A stretch of DNA of 64,000 nucleotides from assembly GCA_964474905.1 (NCBI GenBank), contig CAYYUP010000001.1, forward strand, positions 367,044-431,043. Reading direction: 5' to 3'. Positions 25,427-33,656 of the stretch are shown here, piece by piece. The position numbers and the translations under genes were made by a program. The notes below the pieces were generated by a model. It was not told the origin of the DNA. It worked only from the letters and a program-made list of their open reading frames with translations, and did not search any database. Source of the stretch: JADJRG01 sp964474905. GTDB lineage: Bacteria; Myxococcota_A; Polyangia; Nannocystales; Nannocystaceae. Numbering within the stretch: the first letter of the stretch is position 1; each line of letters begins with the position of its first letter.

Positions 25427-27942
25427 ATGACCAAAGCGACCCCTCAGCTCGCTCCGGGAACCGTCATCGATGGCAAGTACACCGTTGGCGAGACCGTGCG
25501 CTCACGGGTCGGTGCCGTGACCTATGCGGCCACCGATCCTAACAACAAGCAGGTCGAGCTCACGGTCTACCGAGCCGACTCGTTTGCCAACCCCGAGCTT
25601 CGCGAGCGCACACTCCAGGAGATGCGTCTGATCTCGGCGCTCGACGATCCGCGGATCGTGCACATCTCCGACTGCGGTAATCTCGACGATGGCAGCATCT
25701 TTGAGACCCACGAGGCCGTCGGTGGCGAGCCCTTCTGCAAGATGGGCGACGTGCCGGCACGGGGTCCCGCGGTCGAAGATCTAAAGGCGATCGGGAACGC
25801 TCTCGTGACCGCGATCGATGCAGGTGTGCTTCACCGCAACCTAGGTCCCAGTACCATCGTGCGCACCGAGTCCGGCCTCAAGATCGGATGGTTCGCGGTC
25901 GGCGAGTCGCAGGGTGGTGTCAGCTTTGGGGCGATCGAATGCATCGCGCCCGAGCAGGTCGAGGGCAAGGATATCGACGAGTCGACCTTGGCCTACAACC
26001 TCGCCGCGCTGAGTCATTGCTACCTCACCGGTCAGCCCCTCTTTGCGGGGGATGTTGCGACGCAGCTGCTTCAGCACGCCGCGAGTACGCCGCCGCCCGA
26101 GGTCCATGAGGTGCTCCTTGGGGCGCTCGCCAAGGACCCCAAGGTGCGGCCCTCGACGATCGCAGAGCTTGTCCAAGGCTTTGACAAGCTTGCCGTCGAC
26201 GATAGCGCTGAGCCTGCCAAGCCGGCGCCCGCGGGCCTCCCCGGTTTCGGCCGCTTGGGAGCTCCGGGTAGCCCGACGCTCGCACCTCCGCCGGGCCTCA
26301 GCTCGTTTGGTACTCCGGCTGGGCGCTCGCTCTTTGGCGGTTCGTCCAAGGTCTCGCCTGTCGCGTCGCCGGTGCCGAAGGCGTCTCCCGTTGCGGCGCC
26401 GCTCGCATCGCCGGTGCCAAAGGCGTCGCCTGTCGCAGCGCCTCTCGCATCACCGGTGCCAAAGGCATCACCTGTCGCGGCACCCCTCGCATCGCCTGTC
26501 GCGGCGCCGAAGGCGTCTCCCGTTGCAGCACCCGTTGCAGCTCCGAAGGCGTCTCCCGGCGCCGCACCACTGGCAGCACCGTCGTTGCGCGCGCCTGCAC
26601 TCGGTGATTCTCCGGCGGTTGCCCACGCAGCGGCGAGTCGCCGAGCAAAAGCTAAGAAACCACGCACTCGCGGATGGACCATGTTTATGGAGGCGACCGA
26701 CGATGAGCCGGCGCCCGCCAAGGTTCAGGTTGCGTCGCCATCCGTCGGAGCGCCATCCGCCGGAGCGCCATCCGCAGCACCACCTGTTGGAGCGCCTGCC
26801 ATCGGAGCGCCGGTGGCAGCGCCGGTGGCAGCGCCGGTGGCAGCNNNNNNNNNNNNNNNNNNNNNNNNNNNNNNNNNNNNNNNNNNNNNNNNNNNNNNNN
26901 NNNNNNNNNNNNNNNNNNNNNNNNNNNNNNNNNNNNNNNNNNNNTCGGAGCGCCGGTGGCAGCGCCGGTGGCAGCGCCGGTGGCAGCGCCGGTGGCAGCA
27001 GCGCCCGTGGGGGCACCACCCGTGGGAGCAGCGCCCGGTCTGGCCGGTGTGCCAGCGGTGGGTGTTCCGAGTGTCGGAGCACCGTCTCCGAGTCTTGGAG
27101 CGCCTGCAGCAGCAGCGCCTGCAGCAGCCCCGGTCGAGAGCAAGCCGAGCGTTCGCGGTTGGACAATGATCATGGACGATCCCGAGGAGGTCGCAGCGGC
27201 CACCCCGGAGGTCCCAGCAGCGGCGACTCCAAATTCACCGAGCATTCGCGGCTGGACAATGCTCGAGGAACTCAACGAGTCTCCCGAAGCCGAAGTGCGG
27301 ACCGAGCCCGAGCCCGAAGAGGGCCCCGGAGGAGCAGCGCCGACCTCAAGGGGGTGGACGATGTTCATGGAGGCCGAGATCGAGGGCGAAGGCGCAGAGG
27401 AGTCGTCCGAAGAGGCCGCAGCCGCGCCAGCGGAGGGCGAGCCGGGCTTCTACGAGGGGCCGATGACGACCGATGCCGGCACCGTTGTGGCTTTTGCGCC
27501 GGGCTCACCCGAAGTGAAGCCGGCGGCGGTTGCCGAGGCGACACCGACGACGCCCGCAACGGCACCCGGTGCGGTCGAGCCGATGAGCTCATTTGCTTCG
27601 AAGCTCCGCGGCGAAGAGGAGCCCGTGAGTTCGTTTGCCTCGAAGCTCCACGGCGAAGAGCCAACGCCCGATTTGGAGAGAAGCTCCGAATCCCTCGAGG
27701 ATCTCGCAGAGCAGGCGACCGCGGGGGCGTCTATTCCCGCTCCAGCAGAGGCTGCGGACGCGGTTGTTCCCGCTTTTGCTCCGACCAGTGGGGGCTTCGA
27801 TCTCAAGCCAACGGCACCGGCAGCGGTCGAGCCTGCGACCTACGAAGATGATGAGCCCAAGAAGAGCAGCGCGGGCACGGTCATTGCGGTTCTCGTGATG
27901 ATCGCTGTGGTCGCGATCATCGTTTACTTCCTGACGAACTGA
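25427..27942 (+). CDS. Membrane-anchored pseudokinase with Pro/Ala repeats and RGWTM motifs (gap inside)
   Basis: The N-terminal 270 residues follow a Ser/Thr kinase fold, but the key motifs are lost: the VAIK-type Lys site reads LTVYRAD, the catalytic loop HRDLKP-N reads HRNLGPSTIV, and the DFG region reads IGWFAVG; the CIAPEQV segment is kept. It is therefore probably a pseudokinase. A Pro/Ala/Val low-complexity region with 42-base repeats follows. A motif RGWTM occurs four times and SSFASKL twice. A single C-terminal helix (TVIAVLVMIAVVAIIVYFL) anchors it, presumably with the kinase-like part in the cytoplasm. The 100-N gap lies in the repeat; the frame differs on its two sides, so the true length is unknown. 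Confidence 0.8.
26366..26491 (+). repeat. Three tandem 42-bp repeats (Pro/Ala coding)
   Basis: Three in-frame units encode SPVPKASPVAAPLA with few base changes; shortened variants follow to about 26575. They make a flexible linker in the pseudokinase. Confidence 0.85.
26669..27372 (+). repeat. Four copies of an RGWTM peptide motif
   Basis: RGWTMFME (26669-26692), RGWTMIMD (27154-27177), RGWTMLEE (27247-27270) and RGWTMFME (27349-27372) lie between low-complexity linkers. Codons differ (cgc/agg, acc/aca/acg), so the peptide is conserved rather than the DNA. Confidence 0.9.
26845..26944. other. Assembly gap (100 N) inside a 12-bp tandem repeat
   Basis: Both flanks consist of the same 12-base unit (GTGGCAGCGCCG). 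The gap most likely marks a collapsed tandem repeat of unknown copy number. The reading frame changes across it (pre-gap frame of 25427, post-gap frame of 26956), as expected for an arbitrary placeholder. Confidence 0.95.
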
Positions 27943-27963
27943 CTTACACCGAGGTCCTCAGGG

Positions 27964-27983
27964 ACATGTCCTCCAGGACATGT
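27964..27983. repeat. Perfect inverted repeat containing TGTCCT-NN-AGGACA
   Basis: ACATGTCCT, two bases, AGGACATGT: a 9-bp perfect inverted repeat 22 bases after the pseudokinase stop. The core recurs at 45406-45421 and, less exactly, at three other sites in the window. Confidence 0.85.
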
Positions 27984-28010
27984 AAATCGGTCCAGGGGTA
28001 GGACAAAAAG

Positions 28011-28041
28011 AGAGCCGGCGGTTTCCCGTCGGCTCTTTTTC
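28011..28041 (+). terminator. Rho-independent terminator of the pseudokinase gene
   Basis: AGAGCCGGCG (28011-28020) pairs with CGTCGGCTCT (28027-28036) with one G-T wobble, followed by five T. It separates this gene from the convergent small acidic protein gene. Confidence 0.85.
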
Positions 28042-28081
28042 TTCGCGGTTTGTGCTCTTGCACGAGGTTCGCGGTTGCCTG

Positions 28082-28354
28082 CTAGAGGTCGTCCTCGTCG
28101 AGTGGCTCGATGGGCAACTGGTAGATCATCGTCTGCTCTTGGGGCTCTTGCGGCCCTTTGGGCTCCTCTTGGAGATCGAGCCCGTCGAACTCGCTGTCGA
28201 TATCATCGATGTCGTCGATGTCGTCGATGTCGTCGAGCTCTTCGGTTTGGTGTGTCGGAGGGCTCGGCGGGCCCGCATCGTGGGAGACGGGGGTAGGAGC
28301 GCGGCCGGCCTTCCAATCGCCGATAGCTTGGCAGAGGACGTCGTAGTCGATCAT
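28082..28354 (-). CDS. Small acidic protein with DDI repeat (90 aa)
   Basis: Starts MIDYDVLCQAIGDWKAGRAP, then a Pro/His linker, a DDIDDIDDID tract and a tail LPIEPLDEDDL. The tract comes from four near-identical 9-base repeats (about 28203-28236). It lies 55 bases downstream of tmk on the same strand, so it is probably cotranscribed. No family recognised. The predicted protein is strongly acidic, and the first 20 residues look like a small helical domain. Confidence 0.65.
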   Translation of the reverse strand: MIDYDVLCQAIGDWKAGRAPTPVSHDAGPPSPPTHQTEELDDIDDIDDIDDIDSEFDGLDLQEEPKGPQEPQEQTMIYQLPIEPLDEDDL

Positions 28355-28409
28355 TTCGGCGTCATCGTAGCTGGAGGTAGCAGAGCTGCGCAAGCGACGA
28401 TGAGGGGCT

Positions 28410-29033
28410 CTAGAGCCCCTTACGGACGCAGAGTCGAAGGAGATCTTCGGTGACCGCAGCGATGCTGCGGTCGCCATTGATGTGCACGATGGGCCCCGGT
28501 CGCTGGGTTTCGAAGGCGTGTTGGTAGCCGGTCGCGAGTTGGCGCTGGAGATCAGGCGTGTCGTAGCGTTCTTTTTCGCCCCCCGCGGTCGTCTGCCGCG
28601 CCGTGACCCGAGCGACCGCTTTGTCCCACGGCAGGGAGACGAGTGCGCAGATGTCGGGCCAACGCGCCTGTGCATTGATCCCTTGGACCCAGGGGCCGTC
28701 ACACTCGATCGACTGGTACACGAGCGAAGAGAGCACATAGCGATCCGAGATGACGACGGCGCCCCGGGCGAGCGCTGGCTCGATCTCGCAGGAGAGGTGG
28801 TCCAGGCGATCTGCGGCAAAGAGGAGGGCCAAGGCCGCCGGGTCGATGGCCGCGCAGCGGGTGCTGAGGCGCTCGCGGATCATCCGGCCAATCGGCCCCC
28901 GAGAGGGTTCGCAGGTCTCGTGCACCTCGTGCCCCCGATCCCGCAGGCATGCCGAGAGGGCCCCCGTTTGGGTGGATGTACCGCTCCCGTCGATGCCCTC
29001 CAAAGCGATGAAGAGAGCGCGCGCTTCAGCCAT
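28410..29033 (-). CDS. tmk: Thymidylate kinase (P-loop with Thr in place of Lys)
   Basis: Phosphorylates dTMP to dTDP. 207 residues, the family size. Recognised by ALFIALEGIDGSG at the start, the DR-Y motif (VVISDRYVLSSLVYQ) and the LID region (RQTTAGGEKERYD). The P-loop reads GIDGSGTST, so the usual Lys of GKT/S is Thr. The open frame extends 24 codons upstream, but the ATG chosen precedes the conserved start. The start lies in a 121-base divergent region shared with the TolA-like membrane protein. Confidence 0.9.
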   Translation of the reverse strand: MAEARALFIALEGIDGSGTSTQTGALSACLRDRGHEVHETCEPSRGPIGRMIRERLSTRCAAIDPAALALLFAADRLDHLSCEIEPALARGAVVISDRYVLSSLVYQSIECDGPWVQGINAQARWPDICALVSLPWDKAVARVTARQTTAGGEKERYDTPDLQRQLATGYQHAFETQRPGPIVHINGDRSIAAVTEDLLRLCVRKGL

Positions 29034-29154
29034 CCGCGGAGGGTAGCAGAGGCTCCTCCGAAATTGCGCACGGTGCCCATTGTGGTCGGTTGCTCGCCGG
29101 AGCAAGCTTGCCGTGGCACACTCGCGGGGTCCGAGAATTGGACAAGGAGAGCCG

Positions 29155-30156
29155 GTGAACCAGCCGAAGCCATCATCGTCGACGATGCCCCTTGGCAGCG
29201 ATCCCCAGGGCCAAGCAGGGCCTAGTGGGACGATTGTTAATCCCGCAGCCCAACACGCTCCGCACGCTCCGCACGCTCCTCAGCAGGCATATGCTCAAGC
29301 TCCGGCGTACGTACCCGCGCCTGCGCCTGCGCCGGGTGCCCCCGCAGCTGGAGGTTACAGCCCCTATCCGGGCGTTGCGATGCCCGCGGGCTATCCCCCT
29401 ACGAACGCGCAGCAGCAGCAGCAGCCCCAAGCGATGCAGCAGATGCCGCTACAGCAGCCAATGGCGCAGCCGCAGCCTCTGCCGCCGGCACCCGCTTCTT
29501 TTGTGCCCGCGGCGACCGCCCCGGCGAGCGATCGCGCCGATGAGCTCGCCGGAGGTGCCCGGACAGTGTACGAGTTCAGCGGGACCGCGGCTGGGGCAGC
29601 GGCCGGCGACAAACGGACTTTCATCGGCGGCCTCGACAGCATGCCGGATATGGGTGCCACGGATCGCTCTGAGCGCTCGAGTAACCTCAAGGGAGGCGCG
29701 TCCTCTTGGATCCTGATCATCGTCGGCTTCGCTGTTGTCGGTGGTGGTCTGACCTTCCTGACCATGAACAAGAGTGACTCTTCGGAGGAGCCCGAGGCCG
29801 CAGTCGCAGCAGCCTCTGCCGACGGAGAGAAAGCAGCGGCGCCAGATGCCGCTGCCGTCCCCCCCGAGGAGGAAGCCGCAAAGAAAGCGGAGGAGGAGGC
29901 CACGGCCAAGGTCGAAGCGGAGGCGGCGGCCAAGGTCGAGGCGGAGGCAGCAGCCAAGGCGGAGGCGGAGGCGGAGGCGGAGGCTGCGTCCAAGACCAAG
30001 AAAAAAAACCCCGCCAAGAAAAAATCCGTGACCAAGAAAAAAAAGAAGCGGCAGACGACGCGGCCCAAGGAGCCCGAGCCCAAAAAGCCGACGCGTCTGA
30101 CCCCCAAAAAGCCGCCCCGCGACGACGGCTTTGGTGGTCTACCTAAGCCTCCCTGA
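29155..30156 (+). CDS. TolA-like single-pass membrane protein with Gln/Pro-rich and Lys-rich ends
   Basis: 333 residues. GTG start with AAGGAG upstream. The N-terminal 150 residues are Pro/Ala/Gln-rich (NAQQQQQPQAMQQMPLQQP). A conserved-looking patch follows (ARTVYEFSGTAAG, KRTFIGGLDSM). One membrane helix (WILIIVGFAVVGGGLTFLTM) lies near residue 200. The C-terminal part is an Ala/Glu coiled coil (KAEEEATAKVEAEAAAKVEA) ending in a Lys-rich tail. The layout resembles TolA or TonB-type periplasm-spanning proteins, but no C-terminal TolA domain is seen. Function unknown. Confidence 0.75.
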   Translation: MNQPKPSSSTMPLGSDPQGQAGPSGTIVNPAAQHAPHAPHAPQQAYAQAPAYVPAPAPAPGAPAAGGYSPYPGVAMPAGYPPTNAQQQQQPQAMQQMPLQQPMAQPQPLPPAPASFVPAATAPASDRADELAGGARTVYEFSGTAAGAAAGDKRTFIGGLDSMPDMGATDRSERSSNLKGGASSWILIIVGFAVVGGGLTFLTMNKSDSSEEPEAAVAAASADGEKAAAPDAAAVPPEEEAAKKAEEEATAKVEAEAAAKVEAEAAAKAEAEAEAEAASKTKKKNPAKKKSVTKKKKKRQTTRPKEPEPKKPTRLTPKKPPRDDGFGGLPKPP

Positions 30157-30191
30157 GCTCAGCTCCGCAGCTTGTATTGAAAAAAGAAGAA

Positions 30192-30228
30192 CGCCGGCGT
30201 CCATCAGGTCGCCGGCGTCTCTCTTTTG
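30192..30228. terminator. Bidirectional rho-independent terminator
   Basis: ACGCCGGCG (30192-30200) pairs with CGCCGGCGT (30211-30219). A T-rich run follows on the plus strand (to 30228) and an A-rich run precedes it (30180-30191), so it serves both convergent genes. Confidence 0.8.
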
Positions 30229-30241
30229 GTTGGATGTGTTG

Positions 30242-32137
30242 CTAGACGCTCTGTGGGGGCCGATTGAGCCACGGACCGGTTCGTGAACCTGCGACTGAGA
30301 GCATCAAGAGCAGCGCGCCCAAGAGTGCCAATCCACCGCCCAATCGCAGCGGGGAAGGAGAGGGCGGACGGAGGCGTTGGCGGCGGATCTCTGCGATCGC
30401 GCTGAGGGTCGCGGGGTCCTCTGGTGCGAGCGCTTCGGCGGTCGTCAGTAGCATTGCCCGGCCGGCGGGGGGCAGGTTGTCGCTCTCGGCTTCGGCGAGC
30501 AGCGCCTGGATGGTCAGGCTTCGTTTGCCTTCCGGATCTCGATCGGTGAGAAGCATCGCCGTCTTGCGCAGGAGCTGGCCTGCGCGTCGGTGTTGGCCAT
30601 CGGCCAGGGCTGCTTCAGCGCCGCGACGGTAAGCGTCGATCACCCGCGCGTCGGCCATGCGATCGGGGTTGACGACGAGCAGTCGGTCGAGGGCCGCGAT
30701 AGTCTCGGAGAGCACCTCGCGGTCGAGTGCAGCGACGACCGCCGTCTCCTCCTCCTGCGCTCTCCGAGAGTCGATAAAGGCGAGCAGTGCATGTGTGTGC
30801 CGCTCGGGTTGGCGGGCACAAATTTCGTCCCGACCGCCCTCTGGGAGAACCATCTTACATGGCTCTTCGACCAGGAGAGATGCTTCCTCCTCTAGACGCT
30901 CTCGGATCGCGACCGCGGCGGCATCGCGGTAGGTCTGCCCCGCCTTGGCCGAGCTCGTCTTGCCGCCGAGCAGGCGGAGGATCTTTCGCTCGGAGGCGGG
31001 AGCCGGGCCTCGAACGTAGGCGAGAAACGCATCGCGCGCGGCCCTGCGAACCCGGGGCAGCCCTGCATCGACGAAATCCAGGAGGACTTCGGCAGCATCG
31101 GGGAAGCGCCGCTCTCCGTATGCCGAGAGTACTGCAGCGAGCAGATGTGGGGTCTCGATGACACCCGCCACGGCCTTTCGCGGCTGCAGTCTGTCGAGGC
31201 GGTCGAGTTGGTATTCGGCGTATTCGGCTTTGCGGTAGGGATCGGAGAATCGATCGTCTTTGCGTTTGATCGGCGGCCGCAGGGATCGCCGGATCAGCTC
31301 TGGGAGCGCGGGCTCTCCGACCCTTCGGATCGCCCGGCCGACCTCGTCGCGAAAGGTGCCCTCGTGGATGTAGGCGGCATCGAGCAGGGTTGCGACGACC
31401 TCATCGGCGAGTTTTGGAGTGTCCGCTGCGATCTTCGAGGCAGCCTGAAGCAGTGCCGACTCGAGAACACAGTCGCGGTAGATCGAATGAAAGGAGCGTC
31501 CGATCCTGCTGGGCGCGAGCTCCAGGAGATCGCGGAACCAATCCTCTGAGAGGCGGACATCGTAGCCGTGTGCCCGTTTCCAAGAACGTTCAAAATGGCC
31601 GTAGCGGTTGGGCACATCACCGCCGATGCGATCCAGGAGCGCTCGGTAATCTTTTTTTCGTCCCTTGCGCGGCGCCAACAGGCGTTCTTTGATCTCGGGC
31701 CAGAGTTCGGCCCCAGCGAGCGCGAGGTTGTTTGCCGGGATCGCCAAATCTGCGACCGGGCCCTTGCGCATCACTTTGATCGCGGCCCCGAATTCGACAG
31801 CGTTCTCGGGTGGTCGCGGAGGGGGAAGGGGGGCTCGCTTGGCCTGCTTTGTTCCCCGTTTTTTCTTTGAACTCTTGCCGCGTCGGGATCGCGGCTCGTC
31901 GGCGATGTCATCGTCGGCGAGCGCGAGCGCGGGCATCGCTCCGAGCCAGCGTCGGTAGGCGCCAATCTCCTCGCTCAGCGCCTCGAGGGGGGCGGCGCTC
32001 TCGGCGATTTCACCGACCCTTGTGGAGACAGAAACCTCTGGCTCGCCAGCGCAACCGCCGAGAAATACGGCAAAAAGGGCGATGCGAGAGAGATAGGACA
32101 CGCTACGAGCACTAACGCAGAGCGCAGAGGTGACCAA
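30242..32137 (-). CDS. Large lipoprotein with HEAT-like repeats and C-terminal membrane helix
   Basis: About 631 residues. A lipobox (LFAVFLGGCAGEP) fixes the N-terminus region; the TTG start at 32137 with AGGAG upstream gives a normal signal peptide, whereas the longest frame (32251) would not. Helical repeats (TFRDEVGRAIRRVGEPALPE; RRFPDAAEVLLDFVDAGLPR; RRAARDAFLAYVRG) resemble HEAT repeats. The C-terminus has TPR-like stretches and one helix (LALLGALLLMLSVAG). No family recognised; probably an envelope scaffold protein. The region before the repeats is rich in Lys/Arg. Confidence 0.75.
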   Translation of the reverse strand: MVTSALCVSARSVSYLSRIALFAVFLGGCAGEPEVSVSTRVGEIAESAAPLEALSEEIGAYRRWLGAMPALALADDDIADEPRSRRGKSSKKKRGTKQAKRAPLPPPRPPENAVEFGAAIKVMRKGPVADLAIPANNLALAGAELWPEIKERLLAPRKGRKKDYRALLDRIGGDVPNRYGHFERSWKRAHGYDVRLSEDWFRDLLELAPSRIGRSFHSIYRDCVLESALLQAASKIAADTPKLADEVVATLLDAAYIHEGTFRDEVGRAIRRVGEPALPELIRRSLRPPIKRKDDRFSDPYRKAEYAEYQLDRLDRLQPRKAVAGVIETPHLLAAVLSAYGERRFPDAAEVLLDFVDAGLPRVRRAARDAFLAYVRGPAPASERKILRLLGGKTSSAKAGQTYRDAAAVAIRERLEEEASLLVEEPCKMVLPEGGRDEICARQPERHTHALLAFIDSRRAQEEETAVVAALDREVLSETIAALDRLLVVNPDRMADARVIDAYRRGAEAALADGQHRRAGQLLRKTAMLLTDRDPEGKRSLTIQALLAEAESDNLPPAGRAMLLTTAEALAPEDPATLSAIAEIRRQRLRPPSPSPLRLGGGLALLGALLLMLSVAGSRTGPWLNRPPQSV

Positions 32138-32168
32138 ATTTCCAGCTCCTAGGCCGCTCGGCGGCTTC

Positions 32169-32552
32169 TCAGTGGAGGCGCTCGGTGGGCACAGGCGCGC
32201 CGACCTCCGGCACAAAGCGGAGGAAGCGCAGGCCCACGCCGGTGAGCGCACGCACTCCGTCGTGGGCGCCGTAATGAAGGAAGTAGTGGTTTTGGATCCG
32301 GGCGATCGCGCAGATCGCTGCGGGGTCCTGGGGCAACTGAAAGCGCACGATCACCTTGGTCCGCAGCGGCAGAGGCTCCGGCATCTCGACGAACATGCCG
32401 GTCTCCGAGATGTTGCGGGCCACGAACCACTGCTCGCCGAATTCCTCGGTGGAGATCAGGACTCGAAAGATCTTATCGATTCGAGCCGATGCTCGGCGCT
32501 CGACGGTGACGGTCATGGGCGCGAGCATCGCTAGGTCGGTCAATGAAATCAA
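32169..32552 (-). CDS. PilZ domain protein (c-di-GMP receptor candidate)
   Basis: A 127-residue single-domain protein. The RxxxR motif (ERRASARID) and NISETGMFVEM (the D/NxSxxG motif) are the two c-di-GMP-binding elements of PilZ. The strand order LPLRTKVIVRFQLP, AIARIQNHYFLHYG and GVGLRFLRF fits the fold. The start is uncertain: TTG 32552 is poorly spaced from AGGA, and ATG 32516 (MTVTVERRAS) would still include the whole domain. It lies 31 bases upstream of the lipoprotein gene on the same strand. Confidence 0.88.
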   Translation of the reverse strand: MISLTDLAMLAPMTVTVERRASARIDKIFRVLISTEEFGEQWFVARNISETGMFVEMPEPLPLRTKVIVRFQLPQDPAAICAIARIQNHYFLHYGAHDGVRALTGVGLRFLRFVPEVGAPVPTERLH

Positions 32553-32690
32553 ATATCCTACATGTATGACAGTGTGCTCCTTCTTCGGGCGACAGGGCTC
32601 TTGCGGAGCCCCATAACGGGGTGTATTCCCGCCCCCCGCTGCGAGAGCGGCTCGTTTTTCCCCATTTTTCCCTGTATCGAGAGTTCAACC

Positions 32691-33656
32691 ATGGCCGCCC
32701 CGAGCCCTGAGAGGGCACCCTTCCGCGCTGGCATGGTCGCCCTGTGCGGCCGACCTAACGTCGGCAAGTCGACCCTTTTAAACGCCCTGATGGGCGCCGA
32801 TCTAGCGGTCGCTTCGCGCCTGCCACAGACCACCCGTGAGCGTTTGCTCGGGCTCTGGACCACGGACGAATTTCAGGCGGTGCTCGTCGACACCCCCGGG
32901 ATCCACCGCGCGCGTTCTCCTCTTAACCGATTTATGGTCGACGAGGCGATTCGCGGGGCGACAGGGGTTGATCTCGTGCTCCTGCTGGCGGAGGCGCCGA
33001 TGCTCTCCGAAGCCGAGGTTGCCGCGGCTTGGGTCCCTGGCGAGGGGGCTAAGGCGGCGCTGGCTGCAGTCGTGAAGACGGGTGTGCCGGTGGTGCTTGT
33101 GTTGACCAAAATCGATCGGCTCCGCCAGCGACAGCTGCTCTTGCCGGTGATCGCCCGCTGGGCGGAGCTCCACGACTTCGCCGCAGTGCTGCCGGTCTCG
33201 GCGATCAAGGGGGAGGGGCTCGACGAGCTGCGACGCACGGTGACCGAAGCGTTGCCCGAGAGCCCCGCGCTTTACGATCTCGACTCGCTCAGCGACCGCG
33301 ACATGCGTTGGCACGCGGGGGAGCGGGTGCGGGAGGCGATTTTTCGTCACCTCAAGGACGAGCTGCCCTACAGCTGCGCGGTGACGGTGGAGTCCTTTCG
33401 AGAGCAACGCAAGCCAGCCAAGGATGTGATCCGGGCGAACGTGCACGTCGAGCGTGAGAGCCAAAAGCCGATGGTCATCGGCGCGGCAGGACGCACGATC
33501 CGCAAGATCTCGAGCGAGGCCCGAAGAGCCATCGCCGAACTCACGGGTCGCGACTGTGATCTCTTCCTCAAGGTCACAGTGACCAAAAATTGGACCAAGG
33601 ACCCCGAACTGATGGCTCGCCTCGGCTACCACCAGCCGGTTGGAGGTGAGTCATGA
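32691..33656 (+). CDS. era: GTPase Era
   Basis: Ribosome-associated GTPase for 16S rRNA and 30S maturation. 321 residues. G1 GRPNVGKSTLLNALMG, G3 DTPGIH, G4 TKID, and the C-terminal KH domain (SQKPMVIGAAGRTIRKISSE) are intact. The ATG at 32691 is chosen; the frame is open 43 codons upstream, but that stretch has no conserved start. The 3' end overlaps der by 4 bases (ATGA), an era-der pair. Confidence 0.96.
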   Translation: MAAPSPERAPFRAGMVALCGRPNVGKSTLLNALMGADLAVASRLPQTTRERLLGLWTTDEFQAVLVDTPGIHRARSPLNRFMVDEAIRGATGVDLVLLLAEAPMLSEAEVAAAWVPGEGAKAALAAVVKTGVPVVLVLTKIDRLRQRQLLLPVIARWAELHDFAAVLPVSAIKGEGLDELRRTVTEALPESPALYDLDSLSDRDMRWHAGERVREAIFRHLKDELPYSCAVTVESFREQRKPAKDVIRANVHVERESQKPMVIGAAGRTIRKISSEARRAIAELTGRDCDLFLKVTVTKNWTKDPELMARLGYHQPVGGES

